In this document: positions 16,182-24,451 of the stretch, one piece after another
Layout of the letters: every line of letters begins with the position of its first letter
Position numbering within the stretch: the first letter of the stretch is position 1
Notes under the pieces: generated by a model
Databases searched by the model: none
What the model saw: only the letters and a program-made list of their open reading frames with translations
What the model was told of the DNA's origin: nothing
Assembly (NCBI RefSeq): GCF_003121295.1
Contig: NZ_PHNC01000010.1
Coordinates: forward strand, 124,001-188,000
Source: Streptomyces orinoci
Lineage (GTDB): Bacteria > Actinomycetota > Actinomycetes > Streptomycetales > Streptomycetaceae
Reading direction: 5' to 3'
Length of the DNA stretch: 64,000 nt
Translations under genes and position numbers: made by a program

Positions 16182-16547
16182 GTGAAATCAGTCAGTCGCG
16201 TAAAGATGGCGGTCGCGGGTCTCCTCGGCCTGCTGCTGGCCGGTGCGGGGGCGTCGCCCGCCATGGCCTGGGGCAGCGGGCCGTTCGACGCCGATGGCGA
16301 CACCTATATCCGTTTCCAGGCCGGGTTCTCCTGCGAAGGCGAGACCCGCACCTGTGTCAACGGCCCGGTCAACAGCGGCAATTCCAGCAACTCGCAGAAT
16401 GTGCGGCTGAGCGGGTCGTCCAGCAACAGCGGCAGCCCGGCCAACAACAGCGGATCGGTCAACTCCGGTTCCACCGGTACCGGCGCCGCCGCGGGCAGCT
16501 CCAACCACCAGCAGCACATCGGCGGGGGCGGCGACCTGCACCTATGA
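16182..16547 (+). CDS. small secreted Asn/Ser/Gly-rich protein A
   Basis: I do not recognise this 121-residue family. It has a signal peptide (VKMAVAGLLGLLLAGAGASP, cleavage after AMA), then two cysteines (SCEGETRTCVNGP) and the motif CVNGPVNSGNSSNSQNV. A low-complexity Asn/Ser/Gly tail ends in GGGGDLHL. The start is GTG at 16182 behind TCAGG. The neighbouring convergent gene encodes a related product with the same CxNGPVxSGNSSNSxN motif. The composition suggests an extracellular, possibly surface-assembling protein. Chaplin hallmarks are absent. Confidence 0.7.
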   Translation: MKSVSRVKMAVAGLLGLLLAGAGASPAMAWGSGPFDADGDTYIRFQAGFSCEGETRTCVNGPVNSGNSSNSQNVRLSGSSSNSGSPANNSGSVNSGSTGTGAAAGSSNHQQHIGGGGDLHL

Positions 16548-16574
16548 GCCGGGGCGCCACCGGCCGGAGCGGGC

Positions 16575-16976
16575 TCAGCGGATCACGGAGGTGTCGTTGC
16601 GGCTGTTGCGCTCCGAGCCGGTGGCGGAGTTGAGGCTGTTGGTGGAACCGGCGGCGGTCTCGATATTGCCGCTGTCCACCGGATTGCCATGGTTGACAAA
16701 GTTGTTGCTGTTGCTGCTGTTGCCGCTGGCCACCGGACCGTTGATACAGGGGTGCGGCGACCTGATCACCGGCGACTTGTAGTTGAAGTCGGCCAGGCGG
16801 TTGTTGCACACCACCCCGGACACCATCTCGGTGACGGTGCCCAGATCGGCACCGGCCACCGCGGACAGCAGGGACCCGCCGGGAGCGGGCTGTGTCTGCG
16901 CCTGCGCGTTCACGCTCCCCCACAGCACCAGGCCGCATGCTCCGGCGAAAGTCCCCGCCCGCACCAGTCTTCTCAC
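16575..16976 (-). CDS. small secreted Asn/Ser-rich protein B
   Basis: This 133-residue protein has a signal peptide (LVRAGTFAGACGLVLWGSVN, cleavage near AQAQ). It contains two cysteines (GVVCNNRLADF, HPCINGPVASG) and the motif CINGPVASGNSSNSNNFVNHG, followed by GNPVDSGN and an Asn/Ser/Thr tail. The motif is shared with the convergent gene 27 bp away. The start is GTG at 16976, 4 nt after GGGAG. An ATG 81 bp upstream would place a long charged segment before the signal peptide, so I reject it. The function is unknown. Confidence 0.7.
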   Translation of the reverse strand: MRRLVRAGTFAGACGLVLWGSVNAQAQTQPAPGGSLLSAVAGADLGTVTEMVSGVVCNNRLADFNYKSPVIRSPHPCINGPVASGNSSNSNNFVNHGNPVDSGNIETAAGSTNSLNSATGSERNSRNDTSVIR

Positions 16977-17084
16977 AGCGCTCCCTGCCCGGTCGGTCCG
17001 CCCATTGGTCCCAGAGGTATGGTGCTGTGACCGCCCGTCCTGGTCCCGGTGACCCACAGACCGCCAAACACTCGCGGACCATAT

Positions 17085-19469
17085 TCACCCGGACGGCTTA
17101 GCCGCCCCTCGGTCCTCCCACCGCCACTGGACGACCTCCGGCAGGTCCACCCCGTGCTGCCGGATCCACTCATGGTGCCGGGTACGCACATCGGCCATCT
17201 CCTGCCGTACGGCCGCCGCCCGCACCCCCAGGCCCGGCACCCGGTCGATGACGTCCATGACCAGCCGGTACCGGTCCAGGTCATTGCCGACCACCATGTC
17301 GAAGGGGGTGGTCGTGGTGCCCACCTCCTTGTACCCCCGCACATGCAGCTGGCGGTGCGCCGCCCGCCGGTAGGCGAGCCGGTGGATCAGCCAGGGATAG
17401 CCGTGGTAGGCGAAGATCACCGGCCGGTCCCGGGTGAACAGGGCGTCGAACTCGGCATCGGTCATGCCATGCGGATGCTCCTCCGCGGGCAGCAGCCGCG
17501 CGATGTCCACCACATTGACCACCCGCACCGCCAGCCCCGGCACCCGGCCGCGCAGCAGCCCCGCGGCGGCCAGCACCTCCTGGGTGGGGACATCCCCGGC
17601 GCAGGCCAGCACCACATCCGGCTCCCGGCTGCCGTCCTCGGTGCCGGCCCACTCCCAGATGCCGGCCCCCCGGGCGCAGTGCACCCGGGCCTGGTCCAGG
17701 TCCAGCCAGTCGTAGCAGGGCTGTTTCCCGGCCACGATCACATTGACGTAGTCCCGGCTGTGCAGCACATGTTCGGCCACGGACAGCAGGGTGTTGGTGT
17801 CCGGCGGCAGATAGACGCGCACCACCTCCGGGCTCTTGTTGAGCACATGGTCAACAAAGCCGGGGTCCTGGTGGGAGAAGCCATTGTGGTCCTGGCGCCA
17901 GACATGGCTGGTGAGCAGGTAGTTGAGGGAGGCGATGGGGCGGCGCCAGGGCAGTCGGCGGGAGATGCGCAGCCATTTGATGTGCTGGTTGACCATGGAG
18001 TCCACGATGTGGACGAATGCCTCGTAGCAGGAGAACAGGCCATGGCGTCCGGTGAGCAGATAGCCCTCCAGCCAGCCCTGACAGGTGTGTTCGGAGAGGA
18101 TCTCCATCACCCGGCCATGCCGGTCCAGATGCTCGTCGGTCGGCAGCGTGGTCGCCTGCCACGCCTTGCCGGTGGCGTCGTAGACCGCCTGGAGCCGGTT
18201 GGAGGCGGTCTCGTCCGGGCCGACCAGCCGGAAGTCCCGGCGCTCTTCGGTGCTCCGCATCACCTCGGCCAGCAACTCGCCCAGCACGGCGGTGGGTTCG
18301 TGCAGCGTTGAGCCGGGCTTGCCGACCTTGACCGCGTGCCGTTCCAGCGGGGGCACCGGCAGACTCCGCAGCAGCAGGCCGCCGTTGGCGTGCGGGGTGG
18401 CGCCCAGCCGGCGGTCGCCCTCCGGCACCCAGGCCAGCACCGAGGGCACCGGCCGGCCCTCGGCGTCGAACAGCACCTCGGGCCGGTAGGAGCGCAGCCA
18501 CTCCTCCAGCTGACGCAGATGCCGGGGGTCCTCCCGGACCCCGGCGAGCGGCACCTGATGGGCGCGCCAGGTGCCGGCCACCGGGACGCCGTCCACCCGG
18601 TCGGGGCCGGTCCAGCCCTTGGGGGTGCGCAGCACGATCAGCGGCCAGCGGGGCCGTTCCAGGGCTCCGGAGGTACGGGCGGCGTGCTGAAAGGCGGCGA
18701 TCCGGTCCAGGGCGGTGTCCATGGCGCGCGCCATCTCCAGATGCACCTGGAGCGGCTCGTCGCCGGTGACATGGAGCGGCTCATGCCCCAGCCCCCGCAG
18801 CAGCTGGTCGAGTTCGGCCTCCGGGAGGCGGGCGAGTACCGCCGGGTTGGCGATCTTGTAGCCATTGAGGTGCAGGATGGGCAGCACGGCCCCGTCGTTG
18901 ACCGGGTCGAGGAACTTATTGGAGTGCCAGGAGGCCGCCAGCGGGCCGGTCTCCGCCTCTCCGTCGCCGATGACACAGGCCACCAGCAGCGAGGGGTTGT
19001 CGAAGGCAGCGCCATAGGCGTGCGAGAGGGCATAGCCCAGCTCGCCGCCCTCATGGATGGAGCCAGGCGTCTCCGGGGCCACATGGCTGGGCACGCCCCC
19101 GGGGAAGGAGAACTGCCGGAACAGCCGGGCCATTCCGGCGGCGTCCCGCGTGATGTCCGGGTACGCCTCGGTATAGCTGCCCTCCAGCCAGGAGTTGGCC
19201 AGCACGGCGGGGCCGCCGTGGCCGGGCCCCCAGACGCAGAGGGCTTCCAGACCGCGCTCCTTGATCACCCGGTTGAGGTGGGTGTGCACCAGGTTGAGCC
19301 CGGGGGTGGTGCCCCAGTGGCCCAGCAGCCGGGGTTTGACGTCCTCCGGCCGCAGCGGGCGGCTGAGCAGCGGGTTGTCCAGCAGGTAAATCTGCCCGGC
19401 GGCCAGGTAGTTGGCGGCGCGCCAGTGGGCGTCCAGGGCGGCGAGCTCGGTGTCGGTCAGGTGCGGCAT
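17085..19469 (-). CDS. xfp: phosphoketolase (xylulose-5-P / fructose-6-P)
   Basis: This 794-residue thiamine-diphosphate enzyme has the normal family length. It cleaves xylulose-5-phosphate (and/or fructose-6-phosphate) with phosphate to acetyl phosphate plus a C3 or C4 sugar phosphate. Visible landmarks are [70 protein letters not shown] (in parts), the ThDP-binding [20 protein letters not shown], and [22 protein letters not shown] and GKQP toward the C-terminus. The start is the ATG at 19469, 7 nt after GGAGGAG. It provides a bypass to acetyl phosphate. A cyclic-nucleotide-binding protein gene lies upstream on the same strand. Confidence 0.97.
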   Translation of the reverse strand: MPHLTDTELAALDAHWRAANYLAAGQIYLLDNPLLSRPLRPEDVKPRLLGHWGTTPGLNLVHTHLNRVIKERGLEALCVWGPGHGGPAVLANSWLEGSYTEAYPDITRDAAGMARLFRQFSFPGGVPSHVAPETPGSIHEGGELGYALSHAYGAAFDNPSLLVACVIGDGEAETGPLAASWHSNKFLDPVNDGAVLPILHLNGYKIANPAVLARLPEAELDQLLRGLGHEPLHVTGDEPLQVHLEMARAMDTALDRIAAFQHAARTSGALERPRWPLIVLRTPKGWTGPDRVDGVPVAGTWRAHQVPLAGVREDPRHLRQLEEWLRSYRPEVLFDAEGRPVPSVLAWVPEGDRRLGATPHANGGLLLRSLPVPPLERHAVKVGKPGSTLHEPTAVLGELLAEVMRSTEERRDFRLVGPDETASNRLQAVYDATGKAWQATTLPTDEHLDRHGRVMEILSEHTCQGWLEGYLLTGRHGLFSCYEAFVHIVDSMVNQHIKWLRISRRLPWRRPIASLNYLLTSHVWRQDHNGFSHQDPGFVDHVLNKSPEVVRVYLPPDTNTLLSVAEHVLHSRDYVNVIVAGKQPCYDWLDLDQARVHCARGAGIWEWAGTEDGSREPDVVLACAGDVPTQEVLAAAGLLRGRVPGLAVRVVNVVDIARLLPAEEHPHGMTDAEFDALFTRDRPVIFAYHGYPWLIHRLAYRRAAHRQLHVRGYKEVGTTTTPFDMVVGNDLDRYRLVMDVIDRVPGLGVRAAAVRQEMADVRTRHHEWIRQHGVDLPEVVQWRWEDRGAAKPSG

Positions 19470-19604
19470 GCTTCCGCTCCTCCGGTTGGCGTCCTCACCA
19501 CTGTGGCACCGGGGGCGCCACCTCGCGACGGGCGGTCCCGCCGGGTGCTTCCGCGGTGCGATGCTATTCCGCTTGCGGGGCGGAATTTCATGTGCGGATT
19601 GTGT

Positions 19605-19676
19605 GTGGCTGATCGCGCCCGCGCGGCGGAGCCGCATATCGCACGGCCGCCCCGTGCCCCCAATGGGGCCCGCTAA
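19605..19676 (-). repeat. dispersed intergenic repeat, copy B (inverted)
   Basis: Read on the minus strand this gives GGGCACGGGGCGGCC, then ATATGCGGCTCCGCCGCG, then CGGGCGCGATCAGCCAC, matching the copies at 262-331 and 59670-59752. It lies between the phosphoketolase and the cyclic-nucleotide-binding gene and supplies the latter's stop codon. Confidence 0.7.
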
Positions 19677-20128
19677 CTATGCAAACCCCCACTGCGGGGG
19701 CCGTAAAGATCCAGCAGCCGGGTACGTGCCAGACGCAGCCGGTTGCCGATCACGGACACCACATAGGTGAGCAGTGCGTGATCGAACACCGGGTCCTCCG
19801 CGCACATCCGCAGCACCGGCTCGGCGTCGAACTCCCAGGCCCGTACCGGGCTGCTCGCCTCGGCGCCCAGGTGCCACTCCCGGGGCGGGCAGATCCAGGA
19901 CCAGCCCAGCAGCTCATTGGGCCCCACGGTCTCGATCACCACCGGGCGGCGTCCGGGTACCTGCAGGTCAAGGGCGACCGTGCCGGTGTGCACAATCCAG
20001 AAGCGGTCCGCCGGGTCGCCCTCGGCGAAGATCCTGGCGTCGGCCGGGAAGGCCACCTGTCTGCCGAGGGCCATCAGCCGCTCGCGCCGGTCCTTCGGCA
20101 GGGCACCGAACACCCCCGCACGTGCCAT
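19673..20128 (-). CDS. cyclic-nucleotide-binding domain protein without output domain
   Basis: This 151-residue protein consists of one cNMP-binding beta-barrel (about residues 5-120: [20 protein letters not shown], then [19 protein letters not shown]) and a helical end that stops at [12 protein letters not shown]. It lacks the Crp-type helix-turn-helix, so it is not a DNA-binding Crp. The canonical phosphate-binding cassette (GExxL...RxA) reads [10 protein letters not shown], so the ligand is uncertain. The start is the ATG at 20128 behind GGGGAG. It is transcribed towards the phosphoketolase gene ~200 bp away and may be co-expressed with it. Confidence 0.8.
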   Translation of the reverse strand: MARAGVFGALPKDRRERLMALGRQVAFPADARIFAEGDPADRFWIVHTGTVALDLQVPGRRPVVIETVGPNELLGWSWICPPREWHLGAEASSPVRAWEFDAEPVLRMCAEDPVFDHALLTYVVSVIGNRLRLARTRLLDLYGPRSGGLHS

Positions 20129-20218
20129 GGGAGCTCCCCTTTCGCGCGGCGGCCGTACTGTCTCCAGCTCCAGCCTGCCCACCCCGGCGCGCTCGCGCAT
20201 GTCGGGCGGCGGCGAACG

Positions 20219-20236
20219 GGGGCGCTCGCAAGCCCC
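20219..20236. promoter_or_regulatory. rifamycin-associated-element-like palindrome upstream of helR
   Basis: GGGGCGCTCGCAAGCCCC has GGGGC/GCCCC arms around a central CG; read in reverse it begins GGGGCTTGCG. Streptomyces HelR and rifamycin-inactivating genes carry a GGGGCTT...AAGCCCC-type inverted repeat (RAE) upstream that is needed for rifamycin induction. The exact published consensus could not be compared here. It lies ~50 bp upstream of a candidate -35. Confidence 0.55.
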
Positions 20237-20274
20237 TCCAATACACCCCGAATACGCCCCGAATACACGAAAAA

Positions 20275-20298
20275 CCCCGGGCCTATTGACGCCCGGGG
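20275..20298. terminator. terminator-like hairpin in the helR leader
   Basis: CCCCGGGC (20275-20282) pairs with GCCCGGGG (20291-20298) over an 8-nt loop. It is preceded by AAAAA and followed by CCTTTC, so it looks like a bidirectional terminator or attenuator, yet it sits between two divergent genes where no transcript should end. Direct repeats CCCCGAATAC lie just upstream (20246-20267). Confidence 0.5.
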
Positions 20299-20316
20299 CC
20301 TTTCATCTCGTATATT
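20286..20316 (+). promoter_or_regulatory. candidate helR promoter
   Basis: TTGACG (20286-20291) and TATATT (20311-20316) lie 19 bp apart; a shifted -10 (CGTATA) would give 17 bp. The -35 overlaps the loop and right arm of the hairpin at 20275-20298. It ends ~75 bp before the helR start. Confidence 0.4.
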
Positions 20317-20392
20317 GGGAGATTCCATGCCGCACTCGAAATCAGGGCATGGAGAAACTCACTGAAGTCAGAATACCGGGGCGGGAGCCAAA

Positions 20393-22657
20393 TTGTCAAA
20401 CGAGTCCACCAGGGAATTGCAGTACGAGCAGGAATTCATGGACCTGCTCCACGCCCGCCTGGCCGAGCTGCGGGCCGGCGCCGAGGCCGCGGTACGCGCC
20501 GCCCTGCCGGCCGAGGGCGGCGGCACCTTCCAGGCCCGGCTGGAGCGCGATGTGCTGGTGGCCGAGCAGTCCGGGCTGCTGGCCGCCTTCAACTCCGGGG
20601 AGCACGGCCTGTGTTTCGGCCGGCTGGTCTTCAAGGACGGTGCCGACCACCACATCGGCCGCATCGGCATCCGGCAGGACGATGACGCCCGTACCCCGCT
20701 GGTGATCGACTGGCGGGCCGAGGTGGCCCGTCCCTTCTATCTGGCCACCTCGCACACCCCGATGGGGCTGCGCCGCAGGCGGCATATCTCCACCGAGGGC
20801 CGCCGGGTCACCGCCCTGCACGACGAGATCCTGGACCTCTCCGACACCATGCGCACCGGCCATGAGGGCCCGGACGCCGACGCCGTTCTGCTGGCCGCCC
20901 TGGACTCGGCGCGCACCGGCCGGATGCATGACATCGTGCAGACCATCCAGGCCGAACAGGACCGCATCATCCGCGCCCCGCACCAGGGCGTGCTGGTGGT
21001 GGAGGGCGGTCCGGGCACCGGCAAGACGGTGGTGGCACTGCACCGTGCCGCCTATCTGCTCTATGCCCACCGGGAACAGCTGGCCCGCCGCGCGGTGCTG
21101 ATCGTCGGCCCCAACCCGGCCTTCCTGGGCTATATCGGCGAGGTGCTGCCCTCGCTCGGCGAGACCGGGGTGCTGCTGGCCACGCCCGCCGAACTGTTCC
21201 CGGGCGTACGGGCCACCGGCACCGACACCCCCGAGGCGGCCGCGGTCAAGGGCCGGGCGGCGATGGCCGGGGCGCTGGCCCGCTTTGTCCGCGACCGGCA
21301 GACGGTGCCCGAACCCGCCCTGGTGATCGACCATGAGGACGGCGAACTGGTGCTGGACGCCACGATCGCGGAGACGGCCCGGCGCCGCGCCCGGGAGACC
21401 GGGCTGCCGCACAACCTGGCCCGTCCCTATTTCGCCTTCGCGGTGATCGACGCCCTTGCGGCCCAACTGGCCGGCCGGCTGGGCGCGGACCCCTATGGCG
21501 GGCCGAATTTCCTGGGCCCGGACGACATCGCCCAGCTGGCCAAGGCCATCGCGGAGAGCGCCCAAGTGCACGCCGCCATCGAGGAGTTGTGGCCCACCCT
21601 GACCCCTGAGCAGCTGGTCGCGGACTTCCTGGCCGAGCCGGTCCATCTGCCCGAGGCCGATGCCCGCGCCATCCGCCGCACGGCGGGCGCCTGGACACCC
21701 GCCGATGTTCCGCTGCTGGACGAGGCCGCCGAACTCCTGGGCGCGGACGACTCCGCGGAGCGCGCCCGCGCCGAGGCCGAGCAGCAGCGAAGGATCGCCT
21801 ACGCCCAGGGGGTGCTGGACCTCTCCTATGGCTCCCGTACCCAGGAGTTCGAGGACCGCGACGACGAGGAATCCGAAGTACTGGCCGCGCATGACCTGGT
21901 GGACGCCGAGCGGCTGGCGGAGCGGCATGAGGAGGCCGACCACCGCAGCGCGGCCGAGCGGGCCGCCGCCGACCGCACCTGGGCCTTCGGCCACATCATC
22001 GTGGACGAGGCACAGGAGCTGTCCGAGATGGCCTGGCGGCTGCTGATGCGCCGCTGCCCCACCCGCTCCATGACCCTGGTCGGCGACCCGGCGCAGACCG
22101 CCGAGCCCGGCGGCTGCGGCTCCTGGCGGACGATCCTGGAGCCCTATGTGGGCGACCGGTTCCAGCACATCCGGCTGGGCGTCAACTACCGCACCCCGGC
22201 CGAGATCATGGAGGTCGCGGCCCAGGTGGTGCGCCACCGGGACACCTCCTTCGTCCCGCCGCGCTCGGTGCGCTCCACCGGTACGGCGCCCTGGGCGCGG
22301 CGCACCGGCGATCTGCCGGGCACCCTGGCCCGGGTGGTGGCCGAGGAGCTGCGGCCGGAGGGCCGGCTGGCGGTGATCGCCCCGCGCGAACTGCTGCCGG
22401 AGCTGGCCGGGGCGCTGCCGGAGGCGTCCACCGGGGCCGCCCCGGACCTCACCCGCCCGGTGGTGCTGCTGGATCCCCGGCAGGCCAAGGGCCTGGAGTT
22501 CGACTCGGTGATCGTGGCCGAGCCCGCCGCGCTGGCGCCGAGCGACCTCTATGTGGCGCTCACCCGGGCCACCCAGCGGCTGGGGGTGCTCCACCGCGGC
22601 GAGTTGCCCGCCGGGCTGGCGGGTCTCAGCCGGCCGAGTGCGGGGACAGCGCGGTGA
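20393..22657 (+). CDS. helR: HelR-type RNA polymerase-recycling motor ATPase (HelD family)
   Basis: This 754-residue superfamily-1 helicase-like protein has an N-terminal coiled coil (about 5-60), then LVIDWRAEVARPFYLATSHT, Walker A GGPGTGKT at residues 205-212, Walker B/DEAQ at about 538-542 (IIVDEAQELSEMAW), motif III VGDPAQTAEPGG, and motifs V-VI (QAKGLEFDSVIV, YVALTRATQRLG). Family members bind RNA polymerase, release it from DNA, and in the HelR subgroup displace rifamycins. Assignment to HelR rather than generic HelD rests on overall similarity and the RAE-like site upstream. The last 32 bp overlap the convergent metal-dependent hydrolase gene. Confidence 0.85.
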   Translation: MSNESTRELQYEQEFMDLLHARLAELRAGAEAAVRAALPAEGGGTFQARLERDVLVAEQSGLLAAFNSGEHGLCFGRLVFKDGADHHIGRIGIRQDDDARTPLVIDWRAEVARPFYLATSHTPMGLRRRRHISTEGRRVTALHDEILDLSDTMRTGHEGPDADAVLLAALDSARTGRMHDIVQTIQAEQDRIIRAPHQGVLVVEGGPGTGKTVVALHRAAYLLYAHREQLARRAVLIVGPNPAFLGYIGEVLPSLGETGVLLATPAELFPGVRATGTDTPEAAAVKGRAAMAGALARFVRDRQTVPEPALVIDHEDGELVLDATIAETARRRARETGLPHNLARPYFAFAVIDALAAQLAGRLGADPYGGPNFLGPDDIAQLAKAIAESAQVHAAIEELWPTLTPEQLVADFLAEPVHLPEADARAIRRTAGAWTPADVPLLDEAAELLGADDSAERARAEAEQQRRIAYAQGVLDLSYGSRTQEFEDRDDEESEVLAAHDLVDAERLAERHEEADHRSAAERAAADRTWAFGHIIVDEAQELSEMAWRLLMRRCPTRSMTLVGDPAQTAEPGGCGSWRTILEPYVGDRFQHIRLGVNYRTPAEIMEVAAQVVRHRDTSFVPPRSVRSTGTAPWARRTGDLPGTLARVVAEELRPEGRLAVIAPRELLPELAGALPEASTGAAPDLTRPVVLLDPRQAKGLEFDSVIVAEPAALAPSDLYVALTRATQRLGVLHRGELPAGLAGLSRPSAGTAR

Positions 22658-23327
22658 ACCACAGCAGCGCCACCGTGGCGACGCCCATGATGGGGGTGAG
22701 GATCTCGGTCTCCAGCTTGTTGCCGCTGTGCTTGATCACCACGATCTCGTAGCGGGTCTTCAGTGGCCACAGCCAGGGGGCGCCCCGCTTGGTGATGGAG
22801 TCGCCCAGCAGATGGGCTATACAGCCCAGCCCGGTGGCGTAGGGCAGCCAACCGGGCGCGGAGGGGATGAACTTGGCGATGACGGCGGTGCCTATGCCGG
22901 CCATCGCCACAATGGTGCCCCAGGCGTGGAAGCCGTGGCCGGGCGGGCAGACATTCAGTGCCCGCACGGCCAGGGCCAGCAGGAAGAAGGTCATGCCCAG
23001 GGTGAACGGCCGTCCCAGATAGGTCACTCCGGCCCAGCTGCCCAGGGACATCAGGGCCACAAAGAACAGTGAGTGGGTGGCGTGCCGGTGTCCGCCGGAG
23101 ATCCAGGCGACAAAGCGGCACAGGACCTTGGAGACCGGTCCCAGGAAGTTGGCTATGGTGCCGTCGTGGTGGTCCAGGTCCGGCAGCAGGGCGGCACCGG
23201 CACAGAGCACCGTCCCCATCAGGATCTCCTGCGGCGCCAGTTGAGCGCCCATCACCTTCTCCGGCAGCCAGGCCGCGGTGCCCGCGAACAGCAATGCCCC
23301 GCTGACCGCGTGTGAATGGCCCATCAT
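22626..23327 (-). CDS. membrane-bound metal-dependent hydrolase (YdjM/DUF457 family)
   Basis: This 233-residue protein has about five membrane helices. The family histidines and aspartates are visible: MMGHSHAVSG at the N-terminus, LLPDLDHHDGTIAN, GHRHATHSLFF and AHLLGDSITKRG, forming the predicted metal site. Members are inner-membrane proteins of uncertain substrate, related to the E. coli LexA-regulated YdjM. The start at 23327 is the first of two adjacent ATG codons after GGGAG. The 3' end overlaps helR by 32 bp. Lipid or phosphate-ester hydrolysis is a guess from the fold. Confidence 0.88.
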   Translation of the reverse strand: MMGHSHAVSGALLFAGTAAWLPEKVMGAQLAPQEILMGTVLCAGAALLPDLDHHDGTIANFLGPVSKVLCRFVAWISGGHRHATHSLFFVALMSLGSWAGVTYLGRPFTLGMTFFLLALAVRALNVCPPGHGFHAWGTIVAMAGIGTAVIAKFIPSAPGWLPYATGLGCIAHLLGDSITKRGAPWLWPLKTRYEIVVIKHSGNKLETEILTPIMGVATVALLWFTALSPHSAG

Positions 23328-23514
23328 TGTGCGTTCGTTCTCCCAGTCTCGGCGTCACCGAGGGTGACGCACCCTCAGGCGGGCAGACGCTATCAGGCCC
23401 ACCGGATTCATGACGGACGGTAGTTGGCCGAATACGCACTCTCCCCACCTGGCGCTTGTCCCCACTACCGTCCCTCCGCGCGGGGGATCGCTCGGTACTA
23501 GGGAGCTCACTGAC

Positions 23515-24216
23515 TTGTTCTACTTCATGTTCAAGACCGTGGTACTGGTGCCATTGCTGCGGTGGGTGTTCCGGCCCCGGGTGGAGGGGCTGGAGCATGT
23601 GCCCCGGACGGGTGCGGGGATCATCGCGGGAAACCATCTGTCGTTCTGTGACAGCTTTCTGATGCCGGTGATGCTCCGGCGGAGAGTCACTTTCCTGGCA
23701 AAACAGGAGTACTTCACCGGCAGCGGGCTCAAGGGGCGGCTGACCGCCGCGTTCTTCCGGGCCGTGGGGCAGATTCCGGTGGACCGATCCGGGCGGAAGG
23801 CCGGACAGGCGGCGGTGGACGAGGGTCTGCGGGTGCTGGGCCGGGGCGAGTTGCTGGGCATCTACCCCGAGGGCACCCGCTCGCACGACGGCCGGCTCTA
23901 CAAGGGCAAGGTCGGGGTGGCCGCGATGGCCATCCGCTCCGGGGCGCCGGTGATCCCCTGCGCCATGATCGGCACCTTTGAGGCCCAGCCCATCGGCCGC
24001 CGGCTGCCCCGCCTGGTGCCCATCACCATCCGCTTCGGCGAGCCGCTGGACTTCGCCAAGTACGCGGACATGGCCGACCGGCGCGAGGTGCTGCGGGCCG
24101 CCACCGACGAAATCATGTACGCCATCCTCAAGCTGTCCGAACAGGAATATGTGGACCGTTACGCAGCCGAGGCCAAGGCGGAGCGGACGGCTCACCGGCA
24201 GCCGCTGGCGGCCTGA
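23515..24216 (+). CDS. plsC: 1-acyl-sn-glycerol-3-phosphate acyltransferase
   Basis: This 233-residue membrane-associated enzyme acylates lysophosphatidic acid to phosphatidic acid in phospholipid synthesis. The family blocks are present: NHLSFCD (HX4D catalytic motif), GQIPVDRSGRKAG, the glycerol-phosphate site YPEGTRSHDGRLYKGKVG and IPCAMIGT. An N-terminal hydrophobic stretch (FMFKTVVLVPLLRWVF) anchors it. I chose TTG at 23515, 9 nt after GGGAG. An ATG at 23410 adds 35 residues without similarity and has no ribosome site; ATG at 23527 is a third option. Confidence 0.92.
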   Translation: MFYFMFKTVVLVPLLRWVFRPRVEGLEHVPRTGAGIIAGNHLSFCDSFLMPVMLRRRVTFLAKQEYFTGSGLKGRLTAAFFRAVGQIPVDRSGRKAGQAAVDEGLRVLGRGELLGIYPEGTRSHDGRLYKGKVGVAAMAIRSGAPVIPCAMIGTFEAQPIGRRLPRLVPITIRFGEPLDFAKYADMADRREVLRAATDEIMYAILKLSEQEYVDRYAAEAKAERTAHRQPLAA

Positions 24217-24233
24217 CCGGACCGGGCCGCCAG
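24205..24233. terminator. hairpin over the plsC stop codon
   Basis: CTGGCGGCC (24205-24213) pairs perfectly with GGCCGCCAG (24225-24233). The left arm is the last codons of plsC and the stop lies in the loop. It is a likely factor-independent terminator. Confidence 0.55.
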
Positions 24234-24251
24234 GCGCGTCGGGCGGATGGC

Positions 24252-24313
24252 GGCCCACCCACCGGCGACCGCACCCACCGGCGGCCCACCCATCGGCGGC
24301 CCACCCACCGGCG
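24252..24313. repeat. four tandem copies of a 15-16 bp unit (GGCCCACCCACCGGC)
   Basis: The units GGCCCACCCACCGGC, CGCACCCACCGGC, GGCCCACCCATCGGC and GGCCCACCCACCGGC run head to tail between plsC and the phospholipase gene. No coding role is apparent. Confidence 0.7.
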
Positions 24314-24451
24314 TCCGGCCAACCTCGTTAAACCGCAACCGGCACCCGGAATTCAACTTCCGGACACCGTCAAGCCTTCCCCCACAAGCCCGTATGCCGC
24401 ACGCTGACCCGCGAAAGACAGTCGTCCCCGACTCGCGAGGTCACCACACCC

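Noticed and set aside
16182..16976. Chaplin genes
   Set aside because: The chaplin domain pattern is absent. The shared CxNGPVxSGNSSNSxN motif is different.
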